Positions 1-8,183 of a stretch of DNA of 64,000 nucleotides are shown here, in pieces (the stretch's first letter is position 1; every line of letters begins with the position of its first letter). Made by a program: the position numbers and the translations under genes. Source of the DNA: Curtobacterium sp. MCBA15_009. Its GTDB lineage: Bacteria > Actinomycetota > Actinomycetes > Actinomycetales > Microbacteriaceae. The stretch is from assembly GCF_001864895.1 (NCBI RefSeq), contig NZ_MJGO01000034.1:16261-80260 (forward strand), given 5' to 3'. Below the pieces are notes generated by a model that did no database searches, was not told where the DNA came from, and saw nothing but the letters and a program-made list of their open reading frames with translations.

Positions 1-830
1 CGCTCGACCACGACACCCGGGCGACCGAGGACCTCGTGGTGCAGATCATGGCGCACTGGCTCGAGCGGGGGATCGACGGCTGGCGGCTCGACGCGGCCTA
101 CGCGGTGCCGCCGTCCTTCTGGGCACGGGTGCTGCCGCGGGTGCGCGAGCGGTTCCCGGATGCGTGGTTCAGCGGCGAGGTGATCCACGGGGACGCCGCG
201 GCGATCGCCCGGGAGTCGACGATGGACTCGCTGACGCAGTACGAGCTGTGGCAGGGCGTCTGGCACGGCATCGCGGACCGCAACGGCCACGAGCTGGCGC
301 ACGCGATCGAGCGGCACGACGCCCTGCTCGAGACGTTCGCCCCGACGACCTTCGTCGGCAACCACGACGTCACCCGCATCGCGAGCGCGGTGGGGGAGCC
401 GTTCGCCGGGCACGCGGCCGCGGTGCTGTTCACCGTCGCCGGCACCGCGATCGTCTACGCGGGTGACGAGTACGGCTGGACCGGGGTGAAGGAGGAACGC
501 GAGGGCGGCGACGACGCGGTACGCCCGGAATTCCCGGACACGCCACCCGCAGCGGGCGACCTGACGCACGCGTACGAGGCGCTCGTCGCCCTGCGCCGCC
601 GCAACCCGTGGCTGCACCGGGCCCACACCGACGTCGTGCACCTGACGAACACGGCCGTGGTCCTGCGGACCGCCACGGCGGACGCGGCCGTGGTGACCGC
701 CCTGAACCTGTCGGACGACCCCGTCGAGGTTCCCGCGGCCGACGCGACGCAGGTGGAGGCGGGCGGTGCCGATCTCGGGGACGGGACCCTGCGCCTTCCG
801 GCCCGGGGGTGGGCGGTCCTCACCCGCTGA
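1..830 (+). CDS. GH13 alpha-amylase-family glycosidase, 3' part
   Basis: The reading frame is already open at the left edge (codons from position 3), so the N-terminus lies outside the window. The visible 275 or so residues carry three GH13 signatures in order: GWRLDAAY with the nucleophile Asp, SGEVIHGD with the acid/base Glu, and FVGNHDVTR with the transition-state His-Asp. A C-terminal beta domain follows. The family hydrolyses or transfers alpha-glucosidic bonds. The exact substrate cannot be told from this fragment. It sits beside a sugar importer and ends 77 bp before a convergent gene, with a strong hairpin between them. Confidence 0.9.
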   Translation, partial: LDHDTRATEDLVVQIMAHWLERGIDGWRLDAAYAVPPSFWARVLPRVRERFPDAWFSGEVIHGDAAAIARESTMDSLTQYELWQGVWHGIADRNGHELAHAIERHDALLETFAPTTFVGNHDVTRIASAVGEPFAGHAAAVLFTVAGTAIVYAGDEYGWTGVKEEREGGDDAVRPEFPDTPPAAGDLTHAYEALVALRRRNPWLHRAHTDVVHLTNTAVVLRTATADAAVVTALNLSDDPVEVPAADATQVEAGGADLGDGTLRLPARGWAVLTR

Positions 831-834
831 CGCA

Positions 835-883
835 CGAAAGCGACAGAAGTGCGCGGATGTTCCGCAGCACTCTGTCGCTTTCG
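835..883. terminator. Long hairpin between convergent genes
   Basis: Outer arms CGAAAGCGACAGAAGTGC (835-852) and GCACTCTGTCGCTTTCG (867-883) pair with one bulged A. Inner arms GCGGA and TCCGC continue the stem around a three-base loop. It lies between the stop codons of two convergent genes and suits a bidirectional terminator. The same outer-arm sequence, CGAAAGCGACA, recurs at the right edge of the window. Confidence 0.7.
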
Positions 884-907
884 CGGGGGTGACCCCGGAC
901 GCACGCC

Positions 908-2089
908 CTACTTGCGCGCAGCGGCGGCCCGGCGCTTGTTGAACACGTCGAACGCGACGGCGGCGAGCAGCACCAGGCCCTTGATCAGGGACTGGTACTC
1001 GGTGCCGACGCCGAGGATCGACATGCCGTTGTTGAGCAGGCCGATGATGAGACCACCGACGATGGCGCCCGGGACCGTGCCGATGCCGCCCGTGACCGCC
1101 GCGCCGCCGATGAACACCGCGGCGATGGCGTCGAGCTCGAAGCCGTTGCCCGCACCGGGTGCCGCCAGGTTGAGCTGGCCGGTGAAGACCACGCCGGCCA
1201 GTGCCGAGATGACACCCATGTTCACGAAGAGCATGAACGTGACCCGCTTGGTCTTCACGCCGGACAGCTGCGCGGCCAGGGCGTTGCCGCCGATGGCGTA
1301 GACGTGTCGGCCGAACACCGCGCTCCGCATGATGACCGAGTAGACCACCACGAGTGCGCCGAGGATGACGAGCACGATCGGGGTGCCGTTGTAGCTCGCC
1401 AGCAGCAGGGCCACGTAGATGACGAGGGCGACGCCGAACGCGAGCTTCACGATGAACCAGGCGAACGGTTCGCTCTCGAGCTGGTACTTGCGGCGGGTGG
1501 CTCGGCCGCGGAACGCGGTGACCGCCATGACGGCCGCGGCGGCGAAGCCGAGGATCATCGTGAGCGGCTCGTACCCGGTGGTGCCGAACGACGGCAGGAA
1601 GCCGGACCCGAGGGCACGGAAGCCGTCCGGGAACGGGGAGATCTGCTGGTTGTGCAGCACGATCTGCGCCGCACCGCGGAAGGCGAGCATGCCGGCCAGG
1701 GTGACGATGAACGCCGGGATCCCGAAGTAGGCGATCCAGAACCCCTGCCAGGCGCCGACGAGCGCGCCGACGACCAGGCAGAGCACGACGGCGATCGGCC
1801 ACGGGACGTGCCACTGCGTGATCATCACACCGGCCATCGCACCCGTGAAGGCGACGACCGACCCGACCGACAGGTCGATGTGCCCGGCGATGATCACCAT
1901 CACCATGCCGATGGCGAGGATGAGGATGTAGCTGTTCTGGACGATCAGGTTCGAGACGTTGATCGGGGCCAGGGTGATGCCGCTCGTCGTCACCTGGAAG
2001 AAGACGACGATGACGATCAGCGCGATGAACAGGCCGATCTGTCGGAGCTGCCCGGTGAGGTAGCCGGCGGCGGACTTAAGCGCGTTCAT
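908..2089 (-). CDS. mmsB: Monosaccharide ABC transporter permease (MmsB/XylH type)
   Basis: A 393-residue polytopic membrane protein of the BPD_transp_2 family that forms the membrane channel of xylose/arabinose/galactose importers. About ten hydrophobic segments are visible, with a conserved core around residues 270-350 ([21 protein letters not shown] and the glycine-rich stretch after it) typical of this family. Its ATG overlaps the end of the ATPase gene by 14 bp, so the two are translated together. Shared control with the arabinose operon (operator at 4939-4952) suggests L-arabinose as a substrate, but these importers often take several pentoses and hexoses. Confidence 0.92.
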   Translation of the reverse strand: MNALKSAAGYLTGQLRQIGLFIALIVIVVFFQVTTSGITLAPINVSNLIVQNSYILILAIGMVMVIIAGHIDLSVGSVVAFTGAMAGVMITQWHVPWPIAVVLCLVVGALVGAWQGFWIAYFGIPAFIVTLAGMLAFRGAAQIVLHNQQISPFPDGFRALGSGFLPSFGTTGYEPLTMILGFAAAAVMAVTAFRGRATRRKYQLESEPFAWFIVKLAFGVALVIYVALLLASYNGTPIVLVILGALVVVYSVIMRSAVFGRHVYAIGGNALAAQLSGVKTKRVTFMLFVNMGVISALAGVVFTGQLNLAAPGAGNGFELDAIAAVFIGGAAVTGGIGTVPGAIVGGLIIGLLNNGMSILGVGTEYQSLIKGLVLLAAVAFDVFNKRRAAAARK

Positions 2090-3626
2090 TGACAGGGGTC
2101 TCCCGTTCCTGGGTCATGTACTGCATGAGGACCTCTGGGGTGGCCTCGGAGCGGGGCACGTCAGCGGTGATCGTGCCCTCGGAGAGCGTGTAGATGCGGT
2201 CGCAGATGCCGAGGAGCTCCGGGAGCTCCGAGGAGATCACGATGACCCCCTTGCCCTGGTCCGCGAGGCTGTTGATGATCGTGTAGATCTCGTACTTCGC
2301 ACCGACGTCGATGCCGCGGGTCGGCTCGTCGAGGATGAGCACGTCGGGGTCGGTGTACATCCACTTCGACAGGACGACCTTCTGCTGGTTGCCGCCGGAG
2401 AGCTTCCCGGTGACGACGTCGACGTTCGGTGCCTTGATGTTGAGGTTCTTCAGGAACCGTCCGGCGACCGTGGTCTCCTCCGACGCGTTGACGAAGCCCC
2501 AGTTCGCGAGCTTGCCGAGCGCCGACCCGGAGATGTTCCGCTTGATGTCGTCGATCAGGTTGAGGCCGTAGCGCTTGCGGTCCTCGGTGACGTACGCGAT
2601 GCCGTGGTCGATCGCCTGCGACACCGTGTGCGTCTTGATCGGGGTGCCGCGCTTGTAGACCGTCCCGCTGATGCCGGATCCGTAGGACCTGCCGAACACG
2701 CTCATCGCGAGTTCGGTCCGTCCGGCCCCCATGAGCCCGGCGATGCCGACGATCTCACCGGCGCGCACGTTCAGGTTGACCTGGTGGATGATCTCGCGCG
2801 ACCCGTCGAGCGGGTGGTGGACCGTCCAGTCCTCGATCCGCAGGAGCTCCTCGCCGATCTGCGGGTCGTGCTCGGGGTACCGGTTCGACAGGTCCCGGCC
2901 GACCATGCCGCGGATGATCCGGTCCTCGGACACGTCGTCGGCGTGCATGTCGAGCGTCTCGATGGTCTGGCCGTCACGGATGATCGTGACCTTGTCCGCG
3001 ATCGCCTTGATCTCGTTGAGCTTGTGGCTGATGATGATCGCCGTCATGCCCTCGGCCTGCAGCGAGCGGATGAGCTCGAGCAGGTGCGCGGAGTCGTCGT
3101 CGTTCAGCGCGGCGGTCGGCTCGTCGAGGATGAGGAGCTTCACGTCCTTCGAGAGCGCCTTGGCGATCTCGACGAGCTGCTGCTTGCCGACGCCGATGTC
3201 CACGATCTTCGTGACCGGGTTGTCCTTGAGGCCGACGCGCTGCAGGAGCTCGGCGGCGGCCAGGTTCGTCTTGTTCCAGTCGATGAACCCGCCCGTCGAC
3301 CGTTCGTTGCCGAGGAAGATGTTCTCGGCGATCGACAGGAACGGGCTGAGCGCGAGCTCCTGGTGGATGATGACGACGCCCGAGGCCTCGGAGTCGTTGA
3401 TGTCCGCGAACGAGACCGGAGCGCCGTCGAGCAGGATCTGCCCCTCGAAGGAGCCGTGCGGGTACACGCCCGACAGCACCTTCATGAGGGTCGACTTGCC
3501 GGCGCCGTTCTCGCCGCAGATGGCGTGGACCTGGCCGCGCTCGACCTCGATCGAGACGCCCTGCAGGGCCTTCACGCCGGGGAACGTCTTGGTGATGTCA
3601 CGCATCTCGAGGATCGTGTCCGTCAC
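2076..3626 (-). CDS. mmsA: Monosaccharide ABC transporter ATP-binding protein (MmsA/XylG type)
   Basis: A duplicated ATPase of 516 residues energising sugar import. The first domain has Walker [10 protein letters not shown] at residues 38-46 and a [11 protein letters not shown]alker B. The second domain has a degenerate Walker A (GLMGAGRTE) but an intact LSGGNQQK signature and [10 protein letters not shown], the usual pattern in ribose/xylose transporter ATPases. The GTG at 3626 is chosen because GGAAGG lies 8 bp upstream and homology starts right after it. The frame stays open further upstream, but that would run into the hairpin at 3671-3712. Second gene of the binding protein, ATPase, permease operon. 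Confidence 0.92.
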   Translation of the reverse strand: MTDTILEMRDITKTFPGVKALQGVSIEVERGQVHAICGENGAGKSTLMKVLSGVYPHGSFEGQILLDGAPVSFADINDSEASGVVIIHQELALSPFLSIAENIFLGNERSTGGFIDWNKTNLAAAELLQRVGLKDNPVTKIVDIGVGKQQLVEIAKALSKDVKLLILDEPTAALNDDDSAHLLELIRSLQAEGMTAIIISHKLNEIKAIADKVTIIRDGQTIETLDMHADDVSEDRIIRGMVGRDLSNRYPEHDPQIGEELLRIEDWTVHHPLDGSREIIHQVNLNVRAGEIVGIAGLMGAGRTELAMSVFGRSYGSGISGTVYKRGTPIKTHTVSQAIDHGIAYVTEDRKRYGLNLIDDIKRNISGSALGKLANWGFVNASEETTVAGRFLKNLNIKAPNVDVVTGKLSGGNQQKVVLSKWMYTDPDVLILDEPTRGIDVGAKYEIYTIINSLADQGKGVIVISSELPELLGICDRIYTLSEGTITADVPRSEATPEVLMQYMTQERETPVNERA

Positions 3627-3670
3627 GTCGACCGCCTTCCGTGGTGCGCGCCGTGGCGCGCGGATGGGGC

Positions 3671-3712
3671 GGACGGGAGGCACGGGGCGGGGTCGACCCG
3701 TGCCTCCTGTCC
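3671..3712 (-). terminator. GGACGGGAGGC-family hairpin inside the sugar ABC operon
   Basis: Arms GGACGGGAGGCACGGG (3671-3686) and CCCGTGCCTCCTGTCC (3697-3712) form a 16-bp stem with one wobble pair. It lies in the 102-bp gap between the binding-protein stop and the ATPase start. It could act as an attenuator or an mRNA stabiliser that keeps the binding protein in excess. No U-tract follows. It is one of seven related hairpins in the window. Confidence 0.6.
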
Positions 3713-3728
3713 GACAGGTGGGTTGCGA

Positions 3729-4859
3729 CTACTTCAGGTCGGCTTCGGTGTAGTAGCCCGAGTCGACGAGGACTTCCTTGTAGTTGTCCTTCGTGACGAC
3801 GGTCGGCTGGAACAGGAAGGTCGGGACGACCTTGACCTTGTTGTCGTAGCTCTTCGTGTCGTTGACCTCGGGCTCCTTGCCGGTGAGCAGGTCCTCGGCC
3901 ATGGTCACCGACTGCTTGGCGAGCTTGCGGGTGTCCTTGTAGATGGTCGAGTACTGCTGACCGGCGATGATCGACTTGACCGAGGCCGCCTCGGCGTCCT
4001 GGCCCGTGACGGTCGGCAGCGGGCGGTCGCTGGTGCCGTAGCCGGCACCCTGCAGCGCCGAGATGATGCCGATCGAGATGCCGTCGTACGGCGAGAGCAC
4101 GCCGTCCAGCGTGGTGCCGCCCGAGTACGACTTCGCGACGAGGTTCTGCATGCGGGCCTTGGCGGTCGCCGGGTCCCACTGCTGCGTGGCGGCCTGCGAG
4201 AGCTGGTCCTGACCCGACTGGATCTTCAGCGTGCCGTCGTCGAGGTACGGCTTGAGGGTCTTCATGGCGCCGTTGAAGAAGAAGCTCGCGTTGTTGTCGT
4301 CGAGCGAGCCGGCGAAGACCTCGATGTTGAACGGGCCCTTCTCGCCGGTCTTCTCGCCCTTCTCGTCGAGGACGCCGAGGCCGGTGAGCAGGCTGGTCGC
4401 CTGGTCGACGCCGACCTTCTCGTTGTCGAACGACACGTAGTAGTCGACGTTCTTGTTGCCCGTCAGCAGGCGGTCGTACGAGATCACCTTGATGCCGGCC
4501 TTGGCGGCGGCGTCGAGCTGGTCGGAGAGGGCCCCGCCGTCGATGGACGCGATGATGAGGACCTTCGCGCCCTTCGTGATCATGTTGCTGACCTGCTGGG
4601 CCTGCTGCTGGACCTTGTTGTCGCCGTACTCGAGGTCGACCTTGTAGCCGGCCTTCTCGAGGTCGCTCTTGACGGCGTCGCCGTCCTTGATCCAGCGTTC
4701 CGAGACCTTGGTCGGCATGGCGACGCCGACGAGGGCGCCCTTGTTGTCGGTGCCGCTGCCGCCGCCGTCGGTGGCCGCACGGCCTCCGGCGGAGCAGCCG
4801 GCGAGTGCGATCGCGATGCCGAGGGCTGCGACGCCCGCGATGATCCTGCGCTTCGTCAT
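3729..4859 (-). CDS. chvE: Sugar-binding lipoprotein of the ABC importer (ChvE type)
   Basis: A 376-residue periplasmic-binding-protein-fold lipoprotein. The N-terminus [21 protein letters not shown] is followed by the lipobox Cys at residue 22, so the mature protein is anchored on the outer face of the membrane. The mature part starts with [13 protein letters not shown] and contains [12 protein letters not shown] and SYDRLLTG, characteristic of the ChvE/multiple-monosaccharide group. Such proteins bind pentoses and hexoses and deliver them to the permease. First gene of the operon, with GAGG upstream of ATG. Expression is expected to follow the operator at 4939-4952. Confidence 0.92.
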   Translation of the reverse strand: MTKRRIIAGVAALGIAIALAGCSAGGRAATDGGGSGTDNKGALVGVAMPTKVSERWIKDGDAVKSDLEKAGYKVDLEYGDNKVQQQAQQVSNMITKGAKVLIIASIDGGALSDQLDAAAKAGIKVISYDRLLTGNKNVDYYVSFDNEKVGVDQATSLLTGLGVLDEKGEKTGEKGPFNIEVFAGSLDDNNASFFFNGAMKTLKPYLDDGTLKIQSGQDQLSQAATQQWDPATAKARMQNLVAKSYSGGTTLDGVLSPYDGISIGIISALQGAGYGTSDRPLPTVTGQDAEAASVKSIIAGQQYSTIYKDTRKLAKQSVTMAEDLLTGKEPEVNDTKSYDNKVKVVPTFLFQPTVVTKDNYKEVLVDSGYYTEADLK

Positions 4860-4938
4860 CGAAGTACCTCTGTTCCTCTCACGTCGTCGTCGACGCGCTC
4901 AGGGTGCCGGGGCTGCTGTGCCCCGGGGGATGCGCTCG

Positions 4939-4980
4939 TGTGAGCGCTCACATCTTGTGGGTTCCGTAACGGGGTGTCAA
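4939..4980 (-). promoter_or_regulatory. Promoter and lac-type operator of the sugar ABC operon
   Basis: On the minus strand TTGACA (4980-4975) is followed after 17 bp by CAAGAT (4957-4952). Directly behind it lies TGTGAGCGCTCACA (4952-4939), a perfect 14-bp palindrome at the predicted transcription start. This is the core of the ideal E. coli lac operator. A repressor bound here would block initiation. The same 12-bp core occurs twice at 14007-14040. Confidence 0.8.
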
Positions 4981-5028
4981 CTCATCGTGACCGTTTCGCG
5001 ACCTTGCCGCGTCGCGCGGACCGAGCGG

Positions 5029-5034
5029 TACGGT
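5029..5034 (+). promoter_or_regulatory. -10 box of a leaderless lacI-family gene
   Basis: TACGGT ends six bases before the GTG at 5041, with TTGCCG (5004-5009) as a poor -35 at 19 bp. No Shine-Dalgarno sequence is visible. The transcript probably starts at or next to the start codon, which supports GTG 5041 over GTG 5035. Confidence 0.45.
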
Positions 5035-5040
5035 GTGCAC

Positions 5041-6081
5041 GTGACGACGACTCCGGCCCGTGGGGGCAAGGCCCGCAAGGCGCCGACGATCTTCGACGTG
5101 GCCGAACGCGCCGGCGTCTCGCACCAGACGGTGTCCCGGGTGATCAACGGCGACCCCACCGTGCGGGAGCAGTTCCGGACGCAGGTCACCGACGCCGTGA
5201 CCGCCCTCGGCTACCGTCCCCGCGCCGCGGCCCGGGCGCTCGCCGGGGGCCGCAGCCGCGCGCTCGGCATCATCACCGCGGGCGACGCCCTGTACGGGCC
5301 GTCGAGCACCGCCATCGGCTTCGAGCGGGCGGCCCGGTCCGCCGGGTACCACGTGCTGCTCTCGACCCTGCCCGAGGACCCGCGCCCCGTCGACCTGTCC
5401 GGCGCGCTCACGACGCTCCTCGCGCAGGACGTCGCCGCGATCGTCCTCGTCGCCGCGGACAACCGTGTGCTCGACGCACTCGCCTCGCTCACCGTGCCGG
5501 TCACCGTGCCCGTCGTCGTCGCGAACGCCGTGCAGCGCGACGCCGCCCGTGCACCGTCGGCACCGAGCGTCGCCGCGGTCGCCATCGACCAGGCGGCGGG
5601 CACCGCGCTCGTCATGCAGCACCTGTTCGACCGCGGACACCGGCGGATCGTGCACATCGCGGGACCGCACGTGTCCCAGGAGTCCGAGGTGCGCCGCGCG
5701 TCCTACCTGCGGATCATGACGGACGCCGGTCTCGAGCCCGTCGTGCTCGAGGGCGACTGGACCCCCGCGAGCGGCTTCGAGGCCGCGCGGCACATCGACG
5801 TCCACACCGTCGACGCGGTGTTCGCCGGCAACGACCAGATGGCGCTCGGCGTGCTGCACGCCTTCGCCGACGAGGGGCTGCGCGTGCCCGACGACATCGC
5901 CGTCGTCGGGTTCGACGACATCCCCGAGGCGGCCCACTTCACGCCGCCGCTCACCACCGTGCGGCAGGACTTCCGGGCGATGGGCGAGCGGGTGCTCGAG
6001 AGCGTCCGGTCCCTGATCGAGGGCGAGCCGCGCGACGAGACGCTGCTCGCGCCCGAGCTCGTGGTGCGCCGGAGCGCCTGA
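5041..6081 (+). CDS. LacI-family repressor, probable regulator of arabinose uptake and use
   Basis: A 346-residue LacI/GalR repressor. The N-terminal helix-turn-helix spans about residues 15-38 (TIFDVAERAGVSHQTVSRVI), followed by the hinge ALAGGRSRALG and a periplasmic-binding-protein-like effector domain (AVFAGNDQMALG, VVGFDDIPEA). The recognition helix core QTVSR is identical to E. coli LacI, whose ideal operator GTGAGCGCTCAC is present at this gene's divergent promoter and twice at the arabinose operon. It probably represses all three sites and is released by a sugar. Effector identity is inferred from context only. GTG 5035 is an alternative start. Confidence 0.9.
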   Translation: MTTTPARGGKARKAPTIFDVAERAGVSHQTVSRVINGDPTVREQFRTQVTDAVTALGYRPRAAARALAGGRSRALGIITAGDALYGPSSTAIGFERAARSAGYHVLLSTLPEDPRPVDLSGALTTLLAQDVAAIVLVAADNRVLDALASLTVPVTVPVVVANAVQRDAARAPSAPSVAAVAIDQAAGTALVMQHLFDRGHRRIVHIAGPHVSQESEVRRASYLRIMTDAGLEPVVLEGDWTPASGFEAARHIDVHTVDAVFAGNDQMALGVLHAFADEGLRVPDDIAVVGFDDIPEAAHFTPPLTTVRQDFRAMGERVLESVRSLIEGEPRDETLLAPELVVRRSA

Positions 6082-6096
6082 ACCGCACGGTCGGCG

Positions 6097-6798
6097 TCAG
6101 GGCAGGAGACCCGACCGGTACGCCCAGACCACGGTCTGCAGGCGGTCACGCGTGCCGATCTTCGTCATCACCCGGGTCAGGTGCGACTTCACGGTGCTCG
6201 TCTCGACGACCAGGCGCGCACCGATCTCGTCGTTCGACAGGCCCTCGCCGAGCAGCCGGACGATCTCGTTCTCGCGCGCGGTCAACACGTCCGGCAGCGG
6301 CTGCACCGAGGCGGTCCGACGACGTCGGACGAACTCGGCGACGACCCGTCGCGTGGTGGTGCCGTCGATCGCCGACCGGCCGGCTGCGAGCGCGCGGACC
6401 GCGCCGACGAACTCGTCCGGTTCGACGTCCTTCAGCACGAAGCCCTGCGCCCCCGCCTCGAGGGCGCCGAACACGTACTCGTCGAGGTCGAACGTCGTGG
6501 CGACGAGCACCGCAGGGGACGCCGGCGACGCGCGGCGCGCGTCCGGGTCGGCCGTCGGCGCGTCTGGTGCGTCCGGGGCGTCCGGTCCGACGATGGCCCG
6601 CGTGGCCTCGATCCCGTCGCCGCCCGGCATCCGGACGTCCATCACGACCACGTCCGGCCGGACGCGTCGGACCAGCCCGACGGCCTCGCGACCACCGGCG
6701 GCCTCGCCGACCACCTCGATGCCGCCGGCCGTCTCGAGCACGATGCGGAACCCGGCGCGGACGATGGACTGGTCGTCGACCAGGACGACGCGGATCAC
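6097..6798 (-). CDS. NarL/LuxR-family response regulator
   Basis: A 233-residue two-domain response regulator. The receiver domain has the acidic pair D8-D9, the phosphoacceptor D54 in VVVMDVRMPG, and a Lys in FVLKDVEPD. A Pro/Ala/Asp-rich insert (DAPDAPDAPTADPDARR) sits in the middle of the receiver, which is unusual. The C-terminal LuxR helix-turn-helix is LTARENEIVRLLGEGLSNDEI. The GTG start at 6798 overlaps the kinase stop as GTGA, with GAGGAG 9 bp upstream. It is the partner of the adjacent kinase and probably controls the operon's first gene, the serine hydrolase. Confidence 0.93.
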   Translation of the reverse strand: MIRVVLVDDQSIVRAGFRIVLETAGGIEVVGEAAGGREAVGLVRRVRPDVVVMDVRMPGGDGIEATRAIVGPDAPDAPDAPTADPDARRASPASPAVLVATTFDLDEYVFGALEAGAQGFVLKDVEPDEFVGAVRALAAGRSAIDGTTTRRVVAEFVRRRRTASVQPLPDVLTARENEIVRLLGEGLSNDEIGARLVVETSTVKSHLTRVMTKIGTRDRLQTVVWAYRSGLLP

Positions 6799-8183
6799 GT
6801 GGTGCTCCTCGTGTCCAGGTCGAGCCGGACCCGCCAGCGGCCGCCCGCGACCGGACCCGCTCGCAGCCGGCCGCCGACGAGCGTCGCGCGCTCCCGCATG
6901 CCGACCAGGCCGTGTCCGGGTGGGCCCGCGGGAGCCTCGGACGGGCCGAGGTCGTTCTCGACGGTGATCGTGACCCGGTCGGCATCGGCGGACACGCCCA
7001 GCAGGGCGGGTGCTCCGGCGGCGTGCCGGCGGGCGTTCACCAGGGCTTCCTGCACGGTGCGGTACGCCGTGACGTCGGCGAGCGGAGCGAGGTCGGGGAG
7101 CGTCCCGTCGATCCGCGTGACGACCACCTGGCCGGAGGCGCGGGCTGCGTCGACGAGGTCGCCGACGTCCGCGAGTCCCGGTACCGGGGCGGTCCCGGTG
7201 GCGTCGTCCCCGGTCTCGCGCAGGATCCCGACGATCGCACGGAGGGCCTGCAGGGTCTCGCGGCCCTGCTCCCGGATGCTGCGCACCGAGTCCTTCGCCC
7301 GCTCCGGATCGACGTCGACCAGGCGTTCGGCGGCCCCGGCCTGCACCACCAGCCCGGTCAGGTGGTGCGCCGCGACGTCGTGGAGTTCGCGGGCCATGCG
7401 GGTGCGCTCGGCGGCGACGGCCGCCCGGGTGCGGGTCGCCTGGTGCTCGACGGCCTCTGCTGCGCGTTCCTCGGCAGCACGCGCGTGGGCACGCCGCAGC
7501 GCGGTCCACGAGCCGACCGCGGCGCTCGCGCCGTTCACGACGACGGCGGTGAGGACGACGGCGACCGCACCGAGGACGACGGTCAGGGTGTCCGACCGCG
7601 GTGCTGCACCGAGCAGCGCGGTGACCGTACCGGTCGCACCGACGACGGCGCCCACGGCCGCGATGCCGACGGCGGCGACGATCGCTCGGACCGCCGCCGC
7701 GGGCGGCCGCGCCGCGCCGACGGTGGCCGCGGCGACGACCGGGGCCACGCCCCACAGCGCGACGCCGGTCGGGACGGCCGCGAGCAGGGCCGCCTGCACG
7801 ACCGCGACGGTCAGCAGCGTGGCCACGGGCCGTCGGCGACGCACCACGAGTGGTGCGCACTGCACCACCGCGAGGACGACCACCGCGGCGACCTGCGTGT
7901 CCGTGCCGGTGCGGGCGGTCCCGAGCAACAGGTCGGCAGCCCGCAGGAGGCCGAGCAGCGCGACGGTGACGACGGCCGACGCGACCGCGAGTGCGACGTC
8001 GCGGCTGTCAGCGGTCCGCGCACCGACACGGGCCAGGACACGGCGGACCCCTGCGGTCGCGGTACGGGACGACCCGGCCGACCCGGAGTCGGTCGGCGCC
8101 GGGGTGCTCTGACGGTCTGCCACCGTTCGAGCATGCCAGGTGGCGCTGACCGAGCAGCGCGGCGCGTGCCCTGACCCGGCCAT
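6795..8183 (-). CDS. Sensor histidine kinase (HisKA_3 type)
   Basis: About 462 residues from the ATG at 8183. Several hydrophobic segments in the first half suggest a membrane sensor of the intramembrane or cell-envelope type with little external domain. The dimerisation/phosphoacceptor motif is RMARELHDVAAHHL, followed by a HATPase_c domain (VQEALVNARRH; GHGLVGMRERA). The ATG at 8183 forms TGATG with the upstream stop, suggesting translational coupling. GTG at 8123 would give 442 residues and is an alternative, and neither has a clear ribosome-binding site. It phosphorylates the overlapping response regulator. Confidence 0.9.
   Translation of the reverse strand: MAGSGHAPRCSVSATWHARTVADRQSTPAPTDSGSAGSSRTATAGVRRVLARVGARTADSRDVALAVASAVVTVALLGLLRAADLLLGTARTGTDTQVAAVVVLAVVQCAPLVVRRRRPVATLLTVAVVQAALLAAVPTGVALWGVAPVVAAATVGAARPPAAAVRAIVAAVGIAAVGAVVGATGTVTALLGAAPRSDTLTVVLGAVAVVLTAVVVNGASAAVGSWTALRRAHARAAEERAAEAVEHQATRTRAAVAAERTRMARELHDVAAHHLTGLVVQAGAAERLVDVDPERAKDSVRSIREQGRETLQALRAIVGILRETGDDATGTAPVPGLADVGDLVDAARASGQVVVTRIDGTLPDLAPLADVTAYRTVQEALVNARRHAAGAPALLGVSADADRVTITVENDLGPSEAPAGPPGHGLVGMRERATLVGGRLRAGPVAGGRWRVRLDLDTRSTT

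Noticed and set aside
2604..4943. Open frame of 779 codons on the plus strand
   Set aside because: It is antisense to the sugar ABC ATPase and binding protein, is Asp/Arg/Val-rich in the way of GC-rich shadow frames, and has no domain or ribosome-binding site.
4974..8174. Open frame of 1066 codons on the plus strand
   Set aside because: It runs through a LacI gene in another frame and antisense to the two-component genes. Its Arg-rich composition marks it as a shadow.
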